From Gordionus sp. m RMFG-2023 (Eukaryota; Nematomorpha; Gordioida; Chordodea; Parachordodidae): a stretch of 64,000 nucleotides of DNA. Below are positions 12,925 through 24,120 of this stretch, in pieces (the stretch's first letter is position 1; each line of letters opens with the position of its first letter). The stretch lies in the NCBI RefSeq assembly GCF_954871325.1, contig NC_088775.1:55653561-55717560 (forward strand), written 5' to 3'. The translations under genes and the position numbers were made by a program. Under the pieces are notes generated by a model. That model did no database searches. It was given only the letters and a program-made list of their open reading frames with translations, and had not been told where the DNA came from.

Positions 12925-13073
12925 CCGGTGTAACGTGTGAAAGTGATCTGTGAGATTTCGAAATCTCACGCAATCACTTTCACACGGATGGGTTGTGAGA
13001 TTTTGATGATAATGGCCCCCAATGTTTTTGAAGCGATAAATGCAAAAATTTTCATGACATGAATTTAAATGAT

Positions 13074-13430
13074 AATATAATATAGAGACAATAATGGTAT
13101 AAAACCTAACTGTTAAATTATAATCTATGTTTTAGAATAATATTTTAATAATGCTTTGCAAGATATATATATCGTTTCATTTTAAGAACTCATCTTTATT
13201 TTTTTAAGATCATTAAGTCGAATAATGAGAGCTGTAAAATCAAGGAACATCATTAAAGTTAAGGATATAAAATATAATATAGAGACAATAATGGTATCAC
13301 ACCTAAATATTTAATTATAATCTATGTTTTAAAATAATATTTTAGTAATGCTTTGTAAAATATATTGTTTCATTTCAAGAGCTCTTCTTTATTTTAACAT
13401 CATTAAAGTTAACAATATAATAAAATTTCT
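13074..13430. repeat. Tandem duplication, period about 197 bp
   Basis: Two copies of a noncoding AT-rich segment beginning aatataatatagagac, at about 13074 and 13271, inside the left part of the Ginger element. They are similar but not identical, so the duplication is not recent. Confidence 0.7.
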
Positions 13431-13498
13431 CTTTTTGATATATATAAATTTAATTTAAAAGAAGATTATATATAACAAATAAAATTAAGTATTACAAG

Positions 13499-13575
13499 GT
13501 GTGGTGGGTAGTCTAGTTAGTAAGACTTACATTACCTATCCTCAAAATGCGTGTTCAAATCCATGTAGAGTACAT
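13499..13575 (+). other. tRNA-like sequence (possible SINE head)
   Basis: The stretch contains a box-A-like word (tagtctagttagtaaga, compatible with a D arm) and a box-B-like word (tgttcaaatcc) at suitable spacing. The acceptor stem and T arm do not fold cleanly, so this is not a functional tRNA gene. It may be a SINE promoter relic inserted in the Ginger element. Low certainty. Confidence 0.3.
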
Positions 13576-14566
13576 TTTTTATTTAAATTGTTTTTTTTAT
13601 CTATCTTATCTAAATAGTCGCCGCCTCTCTATAGTTTTAAATTTAGCGAAAAGATTTATTTAACCTGCCCTCGCTCTCACTTATAATTTTTTTTATATAT
13701 ATTTTGTTTTAAAATTATTTTATGGCTGGTTTGGCTCTTTATTTATTTTAATGTATTTTTAATTAAACATATAATATGGAATATTATGAAAAACTATTTA
13801 CTGTTCTGATCATTTTGCCTGAAAAATATCAAATTCTCCCAAATTTTTAACCCTCTCGCCCAATGTTGAAAATATTTTTTTTAAAGTACGGACGAAAAAA
13901 CCACCCAATCCAGACCTCTAGTTCAATTAATGATAGGAGGCTCCAATCAATATCATAATTAAAGTTTAGCAATATTTAGGTAGGGAAGAGATCCTTACTA
14001 ACATGCTAATTTACACAACATGAAATTTATAAAATAACCAAATACTCCGATCCCATGATATTTCTTATACAAACATCTTCTCGATAGACATTAATTTAGA
14101 CAAAGCTCATATATGACAGAAAATTTACTAGAGGCAAACCGCCTTTTCTACCCAACCCTCTAAAAATCACAGCAAAAAACAGTAAGATAAATTCTTAGCT
14201 TAAATGGCTTAATCGTAATGCTTATTTTGTTTACCTAATATAATGTTATAAAGATAATCCATCTCTATATTATTTTGTACTGAATTGGGTCACAAATATT
14301 AGATAAAACTTTATTTAGTATAAGAAAATAGACGAAGAACTTTATTGATATAAATATTTATACATAATTTTAAATTTAATAAAAACATCATGGAAATATA
14401 TATAATTATTATCATATATTGCATATCAGAATGTAATTGAATATTATTTATAAACTACAACTTTCATAAAAAATATATATATAAGGCGATAAATTATAAT
14501 ATGAATGAAATATAATTATATATATTTATATAAAAAATTTTTTTTAATAAAAATAATAAATAGTGA

Positions 14567-15176
14567 TTAGATGGAAGATAAATCGCAATCTAAAACATTT
14601 TCAAAATGACTCCCCCCATTTTTTATATAAATAAAATTATTATTAAATATTTTAATATTGTCGCGAATATAAAATGGGTCATATCGGGCCCATACAAAAT
14701 TATCATTATATTTTATATAAGTAAAAATAGCCGTATTTAACATTGTGGCCATCGCCCTGACTTCTGTGTCAGAAGCCCATATCTTCTGTGTCATTACATT
14801 ATTTGAGACATAAGTTTTTATCTCTATTTTTTTGTTCGTCTCGTAAAGATAATTTTCAATTACCTTTCCCATCTCGGATGTTAGCATAAATTGTGCCAAC
14901 CATTGCCTGAGAATAACATGGGAATTTGGAGCTCCAGTAAGCTCTACACTAATCGCCCTAAATTATATAAATTAAATAAAATGAAATTTTATTCTAATAT
15001 GTTTTACCTATAAAAACAATTCCCATCATTTTCAATTTGCACCAGGATGGTGGGTTCACCAAGTTGTTTCCCATAGTCTACATCCCGACAACGTTTGGGA
15101 GGCTTTAAACCATATATTTTAGCATGATATTTTTTCCATACCTTTGTTGTAGGAAAAAAATATCTAGGGATATTTT
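14567..15176 (-). CDS. OTU-domain cysteine protease of the Ginger element
   Basis: Two exons read through without a stop. The first ends in IENDGNCFYR, the OTU catalytic-cysteine motif (D-G-N-C-F). A 50-nt intron at 14958-15007 has GT and AG ends. Splicing keeps the frame and gives ...CFYRAISVELTGAPNSHVILR. The second exon has W-A-S-D-T-E-V-R-A-M-A, a VWARYDPFYI block and SHFENVL, where the His is the expected second catalytic residue. OTU enzymes cleave ubiquitin or related chains; in transposon proteins the role is unknown. The start codon is not fixed, and how the first exon joins the integrase exon to the right is unclear because the simplest junction changes frame. Retention of an open OTU frame beside a broken integrase is unusual. 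Confidence 0.75.
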
Positions 15177-15225
15177 CTAATAAAATATATATTAATATAA
15201 TAAAATTCAGTTAAAATTGATATTT

Positions 15226-15728
15226 TTATTTTATTACTTCATAGCATTGGTGGGTGTTGACAATGATGTATAAGGCTTTTACAACAGATTTAGCTGTTTT
15301 ATCCTTAATAGGAATAGCCATTAAATATTTTGAAAAATAACATATGGCACATAAAATATATTTGTATTTTTCCTTGGATTCTGGCATCTGGATTAAATCG
15401 ATGCCAATTTGATACCAAGACTTTGGCACAACTTTAATATTGTGTAAAGCATTTGAGGTTTTATCAAAACGACTGCTTGATTTTTGACAAACCTCGCAGG
15501 ATTTGATAAACTCTCTAACACTTTTATTGCTCCCCAACCAATAAAAGCTTAAAAAAAATAATTAAAAGAATATTGCAAATTTTTACTTTTCAGCTATTAT
15601 TTGATTAGTTTTATTAATCCCCAGATGCCCTCCCATAGCAATACCTGCAACTGTAGATACACCCCCCTCATGTATTGTTTTAATTATTTTTTTTTGTTCA
15701 TCTCCTGTCAGTATAACTTTTCTTTCTT
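15226..15728 (-). pseudogene. Ginger integrase-like transposase, core incomplete
   Basis: The first exon (about 15587-15728) has the zinc-binding start: KTIHEGG...GGHLGINKT. A 39-nt GT-AG intron at 15548-15586 separates it from NFYWLG...FIKSCEVCQK, completing an H-H-C-C finger. The catalytic core follows with IGIDLIQMP (first catalytic Asp) and CYFSKYLMAIPIKDKTA. The frame then ends after ...YEVIK, so the segments with the second Asp and the Glu are absent. The family normally needs D-D-E for strand transfer, so this copy should be inactive. It could be part of one spliced protein with the OTU exons downstream. Confidence 0.75.
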
Positions 15729-15839
15729 CTAAAATATCATTAAATTATATATAATAATATTTGTGATGCAGAAAAAATATATATAATTAATGGCTAGAAT
15801 AATAAACTGCACTTAATTTTGTCATACAATTTTAGTTGT

Positions 15840-16450
15840 ATATATTATAATACCTAACTTTAATAAATTAATTATGCAATCATTTATAAGCCCAATATAC
15901 ATTATAATAAAAGTATCTAACATTTACTTTTCATCTTTATGTGATAATCTAAATTAAATTTTTGTTGTAAAATAGCATTTAATAATGACTATATGTAAAA
16001 TTTTATTAAATGTTCTTACATATATATATATATACACTTACATTTGCAGCTATAATTAATTTTAGATGAAAAAAAGATAATAATCAATGGTCTGAGCATT
16101 TTTCAATGTTAAAAAATAATATATTGCATTAAACTTATAATGGCTAATTTTAATAAATTAATCATGACATATCTAAAATTTAATTTCCCCTAAAAGTATC
16201 TAACATTTACTTTTCATTTTTATGTGATAATCTAAATTAAATTTTAGTTGTAAAATAGCATTTAAATGACTATATGTAAAATTTTATTAAATGTTCTTAC
16301 ATATATATGTATACACTTACATTTGCAGCTATAATTAATTTTAGATGAAAAAAAGTTAATAATGGCCTGAGCATTTTTCAATGTTAAAAAATAATATATT
16401 GCATTGAACTTATAATGGCTAATTTTAATAAATTAATTATGACATATCTA
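15840..16450. repeat. Tandem duplication, period about 283 bp
   Basis: Two noncoding copies share aagtatctaacatttac, an acttacatttgcagctat block and ggctaattttaataaatta, at about 15911 and 16194, with a partial third start near 16420. It lies in the Ginger element just upstream of the transposase exons. The second copy differs by small indels. Confidence 0.75.
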
Positions 16451-16649
16451 AAATTTACTTTCCCCATAGAATAATTGATTTTCTATAATCTTGAAGGCGG
16501 TTATCTTTCTTAGAAAATTAGCCTTATTAACATTTACCGGAATTTTAGAGAATACAAGGAAGTCATATATATCATTATAATTTGAGCTAAAATATTTCTG
16601 AAATAAAAATATATTTCCGTTAAAAATTTACTTCATATCATATCATATT

Positions 16650-16910
16650 ATACACTGGGGAGACATCCCACAATTAAGTGGGCACTCCACCACCCCATAG
16701 AGGGCGTCTCCAGTGCAGTGAATTTGCATTCACTGTTTGGCAGAAAATTTACCCTACTGTCTGGGCCCTGTTTAATTTGAGTGGGATGACAGGTACCACT
16801 CGTGGATAAGCCAGGATCCACAAAGTTGACAGTAATTTACCCTACTGTCAGGGTCCCGTTTAATTTGAGTGGGATGACGGGTACCACTCGTGGATAAGCC
16901 AGGATCCACA
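16650..16910. repeat. GC-richer repeat block with an 88-bp duplicated unit
   Basis: This block stands out by composition. It starts with an imperfect inverted repeat (actggggagac ... gtctccagtgc, about 16653-16715). Two direct copies of a unit containing accctactgtc, gtttaatttgagtgggatga and accactcgtggataagcc follow, at about 16748 and 16836. No coding frame or pol III box is evident. It could be a small inserted repeat or SINE; I do not recognise the family. Confidence 0.5.
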
Positions 16911-18277
16911 TTGTAAATAATGTTTATTTATTATAAAAGATAAGATAGGAATATGTATTAGAAAAAGGGGGGGGGGGTGATTAAGGAGTAAAGAGGAAGA
17001 AGAATTAGTTTTTGTAATTTGTAACTTATTTTTTTTGTTTTCTCTTTTTTTTTTTTATATTATTGGTAATAAGAGATTCTTGTGTTAAAATAATGTTAAT
17101 ATCATATTGATCAAAGAGTTTCCTAAGTATAGTTGTTTTTGAAAGTAGGCCAGGAATGTTGTAGGAGTAGATTGTTAGATTTTTGAAAATTGACATAATA
17201 TAAATTTTAAAGTAAATTGTAAGATAAATTTGAATTTTGAAATAGAAAAAAAAATGGGGAAAAAATAAGCAGACGATACTTGGAAAATTGAAAAAGCAAA
17301 AAGCAGACAAGAGAAATGATAAATAAGAAAATATCCATGAAATTGAGTTTTAAGAGAGGATTAAAGTTAAATTTTGTTTAAGAAAGAAGTTGTAATTATA
17401 TTAAATGTTGATTTATATTATTTTGTTTAAATTAAGTTAATAAGATTAATATATAGAAAAAATAAATTGTTAAAGGAAATAAATAATTGAAATAAAAGAT
17501 AAATAAATGGTTTATAATGGTACTTGCTAAACTTTATAGTAGCTTAGGTAAAGAATTGGAGAAGATAAGAAAGAATTAAGTTATGATGAATTGATTGAGA
17601 TAAATTAGTAAATAAAGAAGAGAATTTATTTCTTTGAATCTAGAAAAAATAGAAAAATTAATGAATAAAAGTAATAACTTGACAGAGATATATTATGGGT
17701 TATGTATAATCCTCAGCAATTAAAAAAGAGTCTCATTACTCTCCCAAACATCTTCCATGCATTTGAAAGAATTTACTAGAGTTTTGATTCAGAAGAGTAG
17801 AAGTCAGGCTTTTCATGTCATAAAAAATGTATGTAGTCGCAAAGTAAATATTTAAGGAATATAGTGTGCTTGAAAATGAAATTGTGAGTGCGATTTAACA
17901 TCAGCCATTTTCCCGCAGACGAAAAAAATCTCAATATAATTATTTTCATTTACTTCATAATCAAAAATAATTTCAAATTAAATTGTATTATATAGAAATA
18001 TTTTTAATTTGACAGCCTCATTCAAATCTGACGTTTTTAAAGTATATTTAAATTAATAATGCGAGATTTTAAAAATATCTATGAGATTTTAAAAAATCCA
18101 TGAGATTTTGAAATATTGAATAGCCGTGAGATTTTGATGATTTTAATGGCCCCCAATGTATTTGAAGCGATAAAAATCAAAATCTCATGAAATCACTTTA
18201 ACACGGTGTCAGCCGTGAGATTTTGATGGTGTGAGAATTCGAAATCTCACGGTAATCACTTTCACACGTTACACCGG

Positions 18278-18721
18278 TTCAAAATGAAAGTGGGGCCTTT
18301 ATAGTTCGGATATAGATTTTTTTTAGTTGTTTAGTTTAGAGAATATATATATATATTAGTTTTTAAATAATTGTTGTAAAAGTTATATATGGAAAAATTT
18401 TGTAACATGGTACCCCTTTTATGCAATATTTTTGTTAAATATGGTTTTCCATATTTAATTTAATCTAGTTTGCTATCCATCTTTTGTTTTACCTTAAATA
18501 CACTTCAATTAAAAATAGTTTATTTATACCTCTTTTGTTTTGTCTTGGGTACATAAAAATTTTAAGTTTTTTTAGGTCTCTCTTTTGTTTGAGTTAAGCA
18601 CATTAAAACTAAAACATATGGTTTTTGTGTTTTCATTTACTCAGGGGTTTTTCTTACCTTTGGAGTCCTTAAGGTGTTCATCAAATATAAGTTAGAATTT
18701 AGGTCCGGGAGATTGACCTGC
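18278..18721. other. Flank between Ginger and the next hAT, no gene seen
   Basis: T-rich sequence with three spaced occurrences of a cttttgttt word (about 18482, 18532, 18590). It should be the continuation of whatever the Ginger element entered at 12924, but no coding match to a retroelement is visible. Confidence 0.35.
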
Positions 18722-19680
18722 ATCCAGAGCGGGGGGGGGGGGCAAGGGGAAATTTTCCCCCTCTCTTCAGAAATTTATCACTTTTTGTGAATATCATTTT
18801 TAGCTAATAAAAAAATATCCCCCTTAGTCCTCTCCCCTCTTCCTGACCCCCAAAAATGTATGCATATATCTTAAATAATAATTTGAAAGAAAGATTGTAA
18901 AAGTTGATATTTTTTTATAGAACTATTCATCATAATTTATACATTTTTGGAAAAAAGCATTTATATATAAAAAAAGTGAACCAAAAATGCTTTTTAAGAA
19001 ATGGAATATAAACCAAAGATAAGTCTTAAGAGAAAAGTGAAATGTATTATAATTATTAATAATAGATCCATAAAATTACTAAATAATATAATATATCAAA
19101 TATAATTTTTTAAAAAGTGTGTAATTTTAATTTATTTACCTTAATTAAAATAACATATAATTATAAAACTATAGATAAAATTAAATCATAAATTAAATAA
19201 AAAAAGCACAATACAAACAGTTGAATATTATATGTCGTAGATTTACAGTATATCTAATTTTATCAATTATCATATGACAATTTACCAATATAGCGAAATA
19301 TATATTTTACAGAAAATTATAAAATATTGATAAGGACATCAGAAAATATCTTTTAGAGACATTGTGGGATAAATAATATGAAAATTAATATCATATTTTA
19401 TATAAATAAATAGATGGCAGTAAATAATTGAATGCAAATTGTTGCTAAATATATTGTCAAGAGCATTGAATAGTAAAATTTGTTAAAATATTAACTGTAA
19501 TATATTCTCTAACTGTCAAATATGTCTGTAAAGAATTTTACCAAGTATTTTGTAACTAATTCTATATAATAGAGGAATATCAACTATATGTCTACTAACT
19601 TTTTATAAATAAATATACTTGTTTAGAATAAATTATTACCATGCGTTTATATTAATGTATATACAAGTAATTTATTATAT

Positions 19681-19787
19681 TTTATATAAACTAATAAAAA
19701 TATATTTCATATAAACTAATAAAAATATATTTCATATAAACTAATAAAAATATATTTCATATAAACTAATAAAAATATATTTCATAT
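19681..19787. repeat. 25-bp minisatellite inside hAT copy 1
   Basis: About four direct copies of a 25-bp unit built from ataaactaataaaaatat plus atttcat. The related element at 52396-53528 has only one unit at the matching place, so the array expanded after the copies separated. Confidence 0.85.
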
Positions 19788-19867
19788 TTGTTCCAAGCTT
19801 ATTTTTTTTATTAAAATTAACCTCCTATCTTGTAAAAATATTTTATCACTATATAGACTAGGGCAAC

Positions 19868-19882
19868 CCGGCCGAAGGCCGG
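19868..19882. other. GC hairpin near hAT end
   Basis: A perfect ccggcc/ggccgg stem with a 3-nt gaa loop, about 100 bp inside the right end of the non-autonomous hAT. Similar GC stems with a ttc or gaa loop lie near the ends of two other hAT elements in the window. Confidence 0.6.
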
Positions 19883-19993
19883 CCAAAAGCAGGCCGAAGG
19901 CCCGCCCAAAATGGGGTCTGGGTGCGAAGCCCCCAATAATTTTTTAATCCCCCCCCCCCTTAGCAAAATCCTAGCTACGCCTATGATCCAGAG

Positions 19994-20347
19994 GTATAAT
20001 TTTAGTTCAGGAAATTAAACGGGGTGGGGGTAGGTTTTATCCACAACTATCTAAGATAAAACTAATACAACTCCTTTTCGCAATATGGTTCTTTTTATTA
20101 CTTTGCGCTAATTTTACTTTAATTTATAATTTCGCGTTTTATTTTCCCTATAAAAGGGACTAATTGTTTGGTTTACAGGGTATACGTTTTTTTAGTTTAA
20201 AATATTAATTTCAGTAAGATATTTTATTGACGATTTTGATAAAATAATTTTGGTTTTATAAATTTTTATATAAAGTTTACATCTCATTTATTTATACAAG
20301 CGTTTTAGTTTTCTTAAATAATCTATAATTACCAGATCCCATGCCGA
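19994..20347. other. Unassigned AT-rich spacer
   Basis: No frame, repeat or family signature recognised between the two hAT insertions. Confidence 0.4.
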
Positions 20348-20633
20348 GGTGCCACTAGGGATGTAAATTTCCCGGGAAACTATATTTCGGGGAAATTTCC
20401 CGGGAAATTTGGGGAAAAAACGGAAAATAGGGAAATAACGGGAAACTATCTTTTTTATAATACTTTACAGGTCAATATTGATTTTTTTTATGTTTTATTG
20501 AAAATATATAGATTATAAACATTATAATTAAACAAATATAAATTATTTTCAACTAATTTGCAATTACTTTACATATTTTATTTGAAATATTATATATAGA
20601 CTAAATAATATTTAAACAATTAATTTTGAATAG

Positions 20634-21836
20634 TTAATTATCTTCGTTTGAAGATGAAAATGATTCCAGATCAGAGCTTGAAATTCTGGAATCCAGCAAT
20701 TTGTCATTTTCTGAAATTTCCTTTCCCATAAAATGTAGATTGGCTCTTATATGAACTAATTTGCGAACTTTGTCATTTTTTAATCTATTTCTAGATTTAG
20801 AATGAATATTTCCAAAGGAGGACCATATTCTTTCGGATGCTGCACTTGTGGTGGTATTGATAAAATTCGTATGGCTAGGGTCGATATGTATTGATTGCAA
20901 CATAAACCTAATAAAATATTGAATAACACAATTTTAAAATTAGAAAAAGAGTTAAGTTATTGTTTACAGAAATATAAAAGTATTTAACCTTTCCACCAAC
21001 TCACTGGATCTGTAAATGATGCGCCTTGCCAAAGACTTGCTATATTAAAAAAATTTTCCCTTGCACGATATTTGGATAGGTTTCCTATTACTCTTGCAAT
21101 ATCTAAATCTAGATATCCAGAAAATCGGTTACTAATATCCAACCCATTTGCAACTTCATTGTCTCTTAAATTAAATCCACAAAACCTTGGGTCAAATATA
21201 TGAGCAGCATAATGAATGTCCCGACAACAAAAATTTTTTCGGCTTTTGATAAACTGCTCTATTTCTAAAATCTCGCTATGCGACAATATATTTGATATTG
21301 TTTTATAAGCGTTAAATGTCTCCCTGATATGAATAAACGCTTGAGGGACATCAAATAAATTGGCTTTATCTCCTTCCACTATCTCTATTTGCGTAAATAT
21401 GACTTTAATAAAATTATATAGTTGCATTAGATCATTTAAAAACCCATCGTTATCAAGAAGAGTAAGTCTCTTATCTCGATCAGTAAATATATCAAGAATA
21501 GCCATTTCCTGTAAAATATCTTTATTTTTTAACAAGCTATTTATCATCAAAACTATACCTGCCCAACGAGTTGGGCTAGGCAACTTTAGGGAAACAATTT
21601 TATTATTATTTCTTAGGAGTTGTTTTTCTTTTAACGTTGATTAAAGAATATTGTTAGATTTTAAATATTTTATGATATTTTTAGCTTTTGTGACTAAAAT
21701 TTGAATGGATAATATCTTATTTGCTATGTCCTTTACAAGTAGATTTAATCCATGAGCGGCACATCCAATGCATTCAATAGTTGGGTATTTCAGTTTTACA
21801 AGGGACCATGCTTCTTTCATATTACTTGCATTGTCA
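20634..21836 (-). pseudogene. hAT transposase, duplicated 3' part (copy 1)
   Basis: 20634-20903 is the dimerisation tail: SERIWSSFGNIHSKSRNRL, then RKLVHIRANLHF. 20984-21583 is the middle, with PSPTRWAGIVLMINSLLKN and a WWKG end. The sequence matches 25056-26253 nearly base for base and stops matching near 21836, in the middle of the region holding the second catalytic Asp. Beyond that the frame runs into unrelated sequence. It is a truncated duplicate and cannot encode a whole transposase. Confidence 0.85.
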
Positions 21837-21976
21837 AAATTGACCAATAAGTTTTTCCTATATTTAATTTTAAACTTTAATGTTGATTTTCTCATTTTAA
21901 ACATTTCCGCAAGTGGAGCACTCCAATTCTAGACCGAAGATATATATATTAAATAACATATATCACAAAATACAAC

Positions 21977-23580
21977 CAGGCGCGTGCGCAGGAATTTGGT
22001 CTGGGGGGGGATAATAAAATTTTTTAAGAAATATTATTGTTACTTAAAAATACTAAGCATAAATTTATTAGGACGAATAACTTTTCTAATACACAATTTT
22101 AAACTAATGTAAATTAAAAAAATTATTTATATAAACCGGCATTGAAAAACTATAAAATAAATGTGAATTATAAAATATAAAGTGAATATAACCCACGATA
22201 TGAATCACTTAAATGACCCAAAATTGAAATTTGAATTTTTTGAGCTTTTAAAATATATAAAGTTTAAAAAATTTATATGTTGGAAATATAAATTAATACA
22301 CAAAAAGTTTCTTAGGAATAATTGTATTTTGTATGTTTTGAGCTAATTTTTCAATTATCTATCCTTGCATGGCGTTAAATGCCTTTGAATATTCAAAAGA
22401 TCCAAATCATTAATATACTTTCAGATGTTGTATTTCATAGGTATGTTTTTCACAGACTTGCAGGCCCGGCCCCCGAGCCGGACCGTATTTTAATTTTTTT
22501 AAATATACCCTAGTCGGGCCCGTAATTTTTTTTAAAAAAAACATCCGGGCTGGGCCTGAAAATTTTTTTAGAAAAAATATCCGGGCCGAGCTGTATATTT
22601 TACAACCAAATATATGAAATCGCCATTATTAGCTATAAAAATCAAAAATAAATATAATTTATTTAATAAAAATTTGGGCCGGGCCTGAAAATTTTATTTT
22701 CAAAAAAGCCGGGCCGGGCCTGAAAAATTTTTTAAAAAAAACCAGGGCCGGAAAAAATTTTTTAAAAAAATCTGGGCCGTGTCCTGCAAATGGTACCTCT
22801 GCAAGGCTCTGTTATTCTTCTTATAAAAGAAAATGTTCTCTCATTAGTTTACTAAAGAGCTGCTAATATATATATATAACCATTTTAATACACTGGAGTA
22901 TAATCTAAAATGTGTTTGAAATAATGCAAAGCATCCATAGCATTTTTTGGGACTGTATCAACCATAATTAATCTTTTAATCATAATTATTCAGCTAATAA
23001 GGCATCATAAGATATTTTAACATCTTCATGATAAAAATCTAACAAATATTTATATTTTTTTTCTATCACCATTTGAAAAAGGTTGGGAGAGGGGACATTT
23101 GTTTTATAATACTCTTCTACTGATCCTATATTAATTTTTGACGATTAGCTTGCTTGCTGTAAGTCGAGGGGGACAAATATTAAAAACGTATAGCTCTGCT
23201 TTTGACTCAACAATAACATATAAAATATGAAATTCTTCATCAACATTAGCTCTAATTTCCTTGAGTTCTAATAAAATGCTCTATTCTCAGCTTCTTAATC
23301 AAGTCAATGTTATGTTTTTGAAAAGTATTACATAAAATAGTTGTATAATTAAATAATACATTCTAATGAGAAAAAAAATTTGGAATAAGTATTGAATCCA
23401 ATAATTTTCTTGCTTTTGAGGAAATATTTCCTTCAAGCCATTGTGATATTTCAGCAATAGCATTAATAATCGGCTCTTCTACTCCATAATAGCTGTTACT
23501 GCTTGATAGTGGAGACTCGATCTCGTTGGACAAGCTTGCAATTTCTTTCTCCCTGTTGTACAAGGAGTTTCAGAGATAAT
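21977..23580 (-). mobile_element. TTF/DUF4371-type hAT relic
   Basis: It starts with CAGGCGCGTGCGCAGGAATT and a G-run, much like the ends of the element at 47970-51464. The frame at 23363-23563 (minus) has AEISQWLEGNISSKARKLLD, which parallels LHEITKWQDSNVSSEAISLL in that element. The stretch between is too decayed to translate. The left flank is aatacaac but no partner was found, so the right end is missing or rearranged. A GC-rich MITE lies inside at about 22455-22812. Confidence 0.6.
22455..22812. mobile_element. MITE-like element with gggccgggcctg subrepeats
   Basis: Both ends carry inverse words (ttgcaggcccggcc on the left, gggccgtgtcctgcaa on the right). The arms have repeated gggccgggcctgaaaattt motifs in both orientations around an AT-rich centre. 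No target duplication was found, so the exact ends are open. It is probably hAT-related by analogy with the other GC-armed elements here. Confidence 0.55.
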
Positions 23581-23819
23581 TATTATTTGACTAGAAATTT
23601 AGATAAATATTACGCCACTAAAATTTGAAAATAATAGGTAAATTACGCCAAGGAAAACTTGAAATCGAAATTAATTGATAAAATAACTTAGTAGAATGTG
23701 ATAAATAAATGTAATTAAATATATATATATGAGATAGGAATAATAAATTAAATACATGTGATGGTGATGAGATAATTGTTATAAATTATTATATTATATA
23801 ACTTGATGTATAGAGATTG

Positions 23820-24120
23820 GTATTCCTCATTTCCATCTAATTGGATCCAATTTAATTTGGGTGAAAAAGTAAAGTATGAGGAGCCCTCTAGTTGTGAGCA
23901 AGCGGCACGTACTTGTATGAGCAACATATCGTAAAATGTTGCTTAAACGTCTATAGGTTTTAAAAAAAAGAGCGGTACAAATAAAGAGCCCATACCCGAG
24001 ATCTACAGTATAATATAATTACTTTAAAATTTTAAGAACATTTTTGTGTAATTGTTATAGTTGATTACAAGTCAGTTTTGATAAGATTTACTGTATTTGA
24101 TTACTTTATATAGAAGGATT
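23820..24120. repeat. Dispersed repeat B, copy 1
   Basis: Shared in inverse orientation with about 45600-45860. Matching words are tgaggagccct, gcaagc-gc-cgtac-tg, aaacgtctatagg and catacccg. At 45.6 kb the repeat lies just upstream of a LINE on the minus strand, so it may be LINE 5' sequence or an independent repeat. Confidence 0.6.

Larger units (their letters stand above)
12929..18273 (-). mobile_element. Ginger-type DNA transposon with integrase and OTU protease
   Basis: The terminal inverted repeats are TGTAACGTGTGAAAGTGAT at both ends, followed by palindromic gtgagatttcgaaatctcac arms that recur near each end. The 4-bp target duplication CCGG lies at 12925-12928 and 18274-18277. From the Ginger literature as I recall it, TGTNR termini and 4-5-bp duplications are typical of the group, and OTU domains occur in some members. 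The minus strand carries a zinc-binding HHCC plus integrase core (15226-15728) and an OTU cysteine protease (14567-15176). The element also holds two tandem duplications, a GC-rich repeat block and a tRNA-like stretch, some of which are probably later insertions. There is no polymerase B or capsid, which separates it from Polintons. Confidence 0.8.
18730..19985 (+). mobile_element. Non-autonomous hAT (CATAGGCGTAGCC family), copy 1
   Basis: The 8-bp target duplication atccagag lies at 18722-18729 and 19986-19993. The right end (reverse complement) reads CATAGGCGTAGC. The left end has decayed into a run of G followed by gcaaggggaaattttcccc. It has no coding frame. The full length matches, in inverse orientation, the element at 52396-53528, including the gcatttatatataaaa and tcagaaatttatcac blocks. 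The ends resemble those of the TTF-type hAT at 47970-51464, the likely source of transposase. Confidence 0.85.

Noticed and set aside
13499-13575. Functional tRNA gene
   Set aside because: Only the promoter-like boxes are convincing; the acceptor stem and T arm do not pair well.
17026-17310. 94-codon minus-strand frame containing an FKNLTIYSYNIPGLLSK stretch
   Set aside because: The wording resembles the start of an APE-type LINE endonuclease, but it is too short and isolated to call; no further LINE motif follows.
12929-18273. Polinton/Maverick element, suggested by an integrase together with a cysteine protease
   Set aside because: The ends are short and the duplication is 4 bp. No polymerase B, packaging ATPase or capsid frame is seen, and the protease is OTU-type instead of adenain-like.
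21977-23580. Complete hAT with target duplication aatacaac
   Set aside because: No second copy of the flank or matching right end could be found up to 24756.
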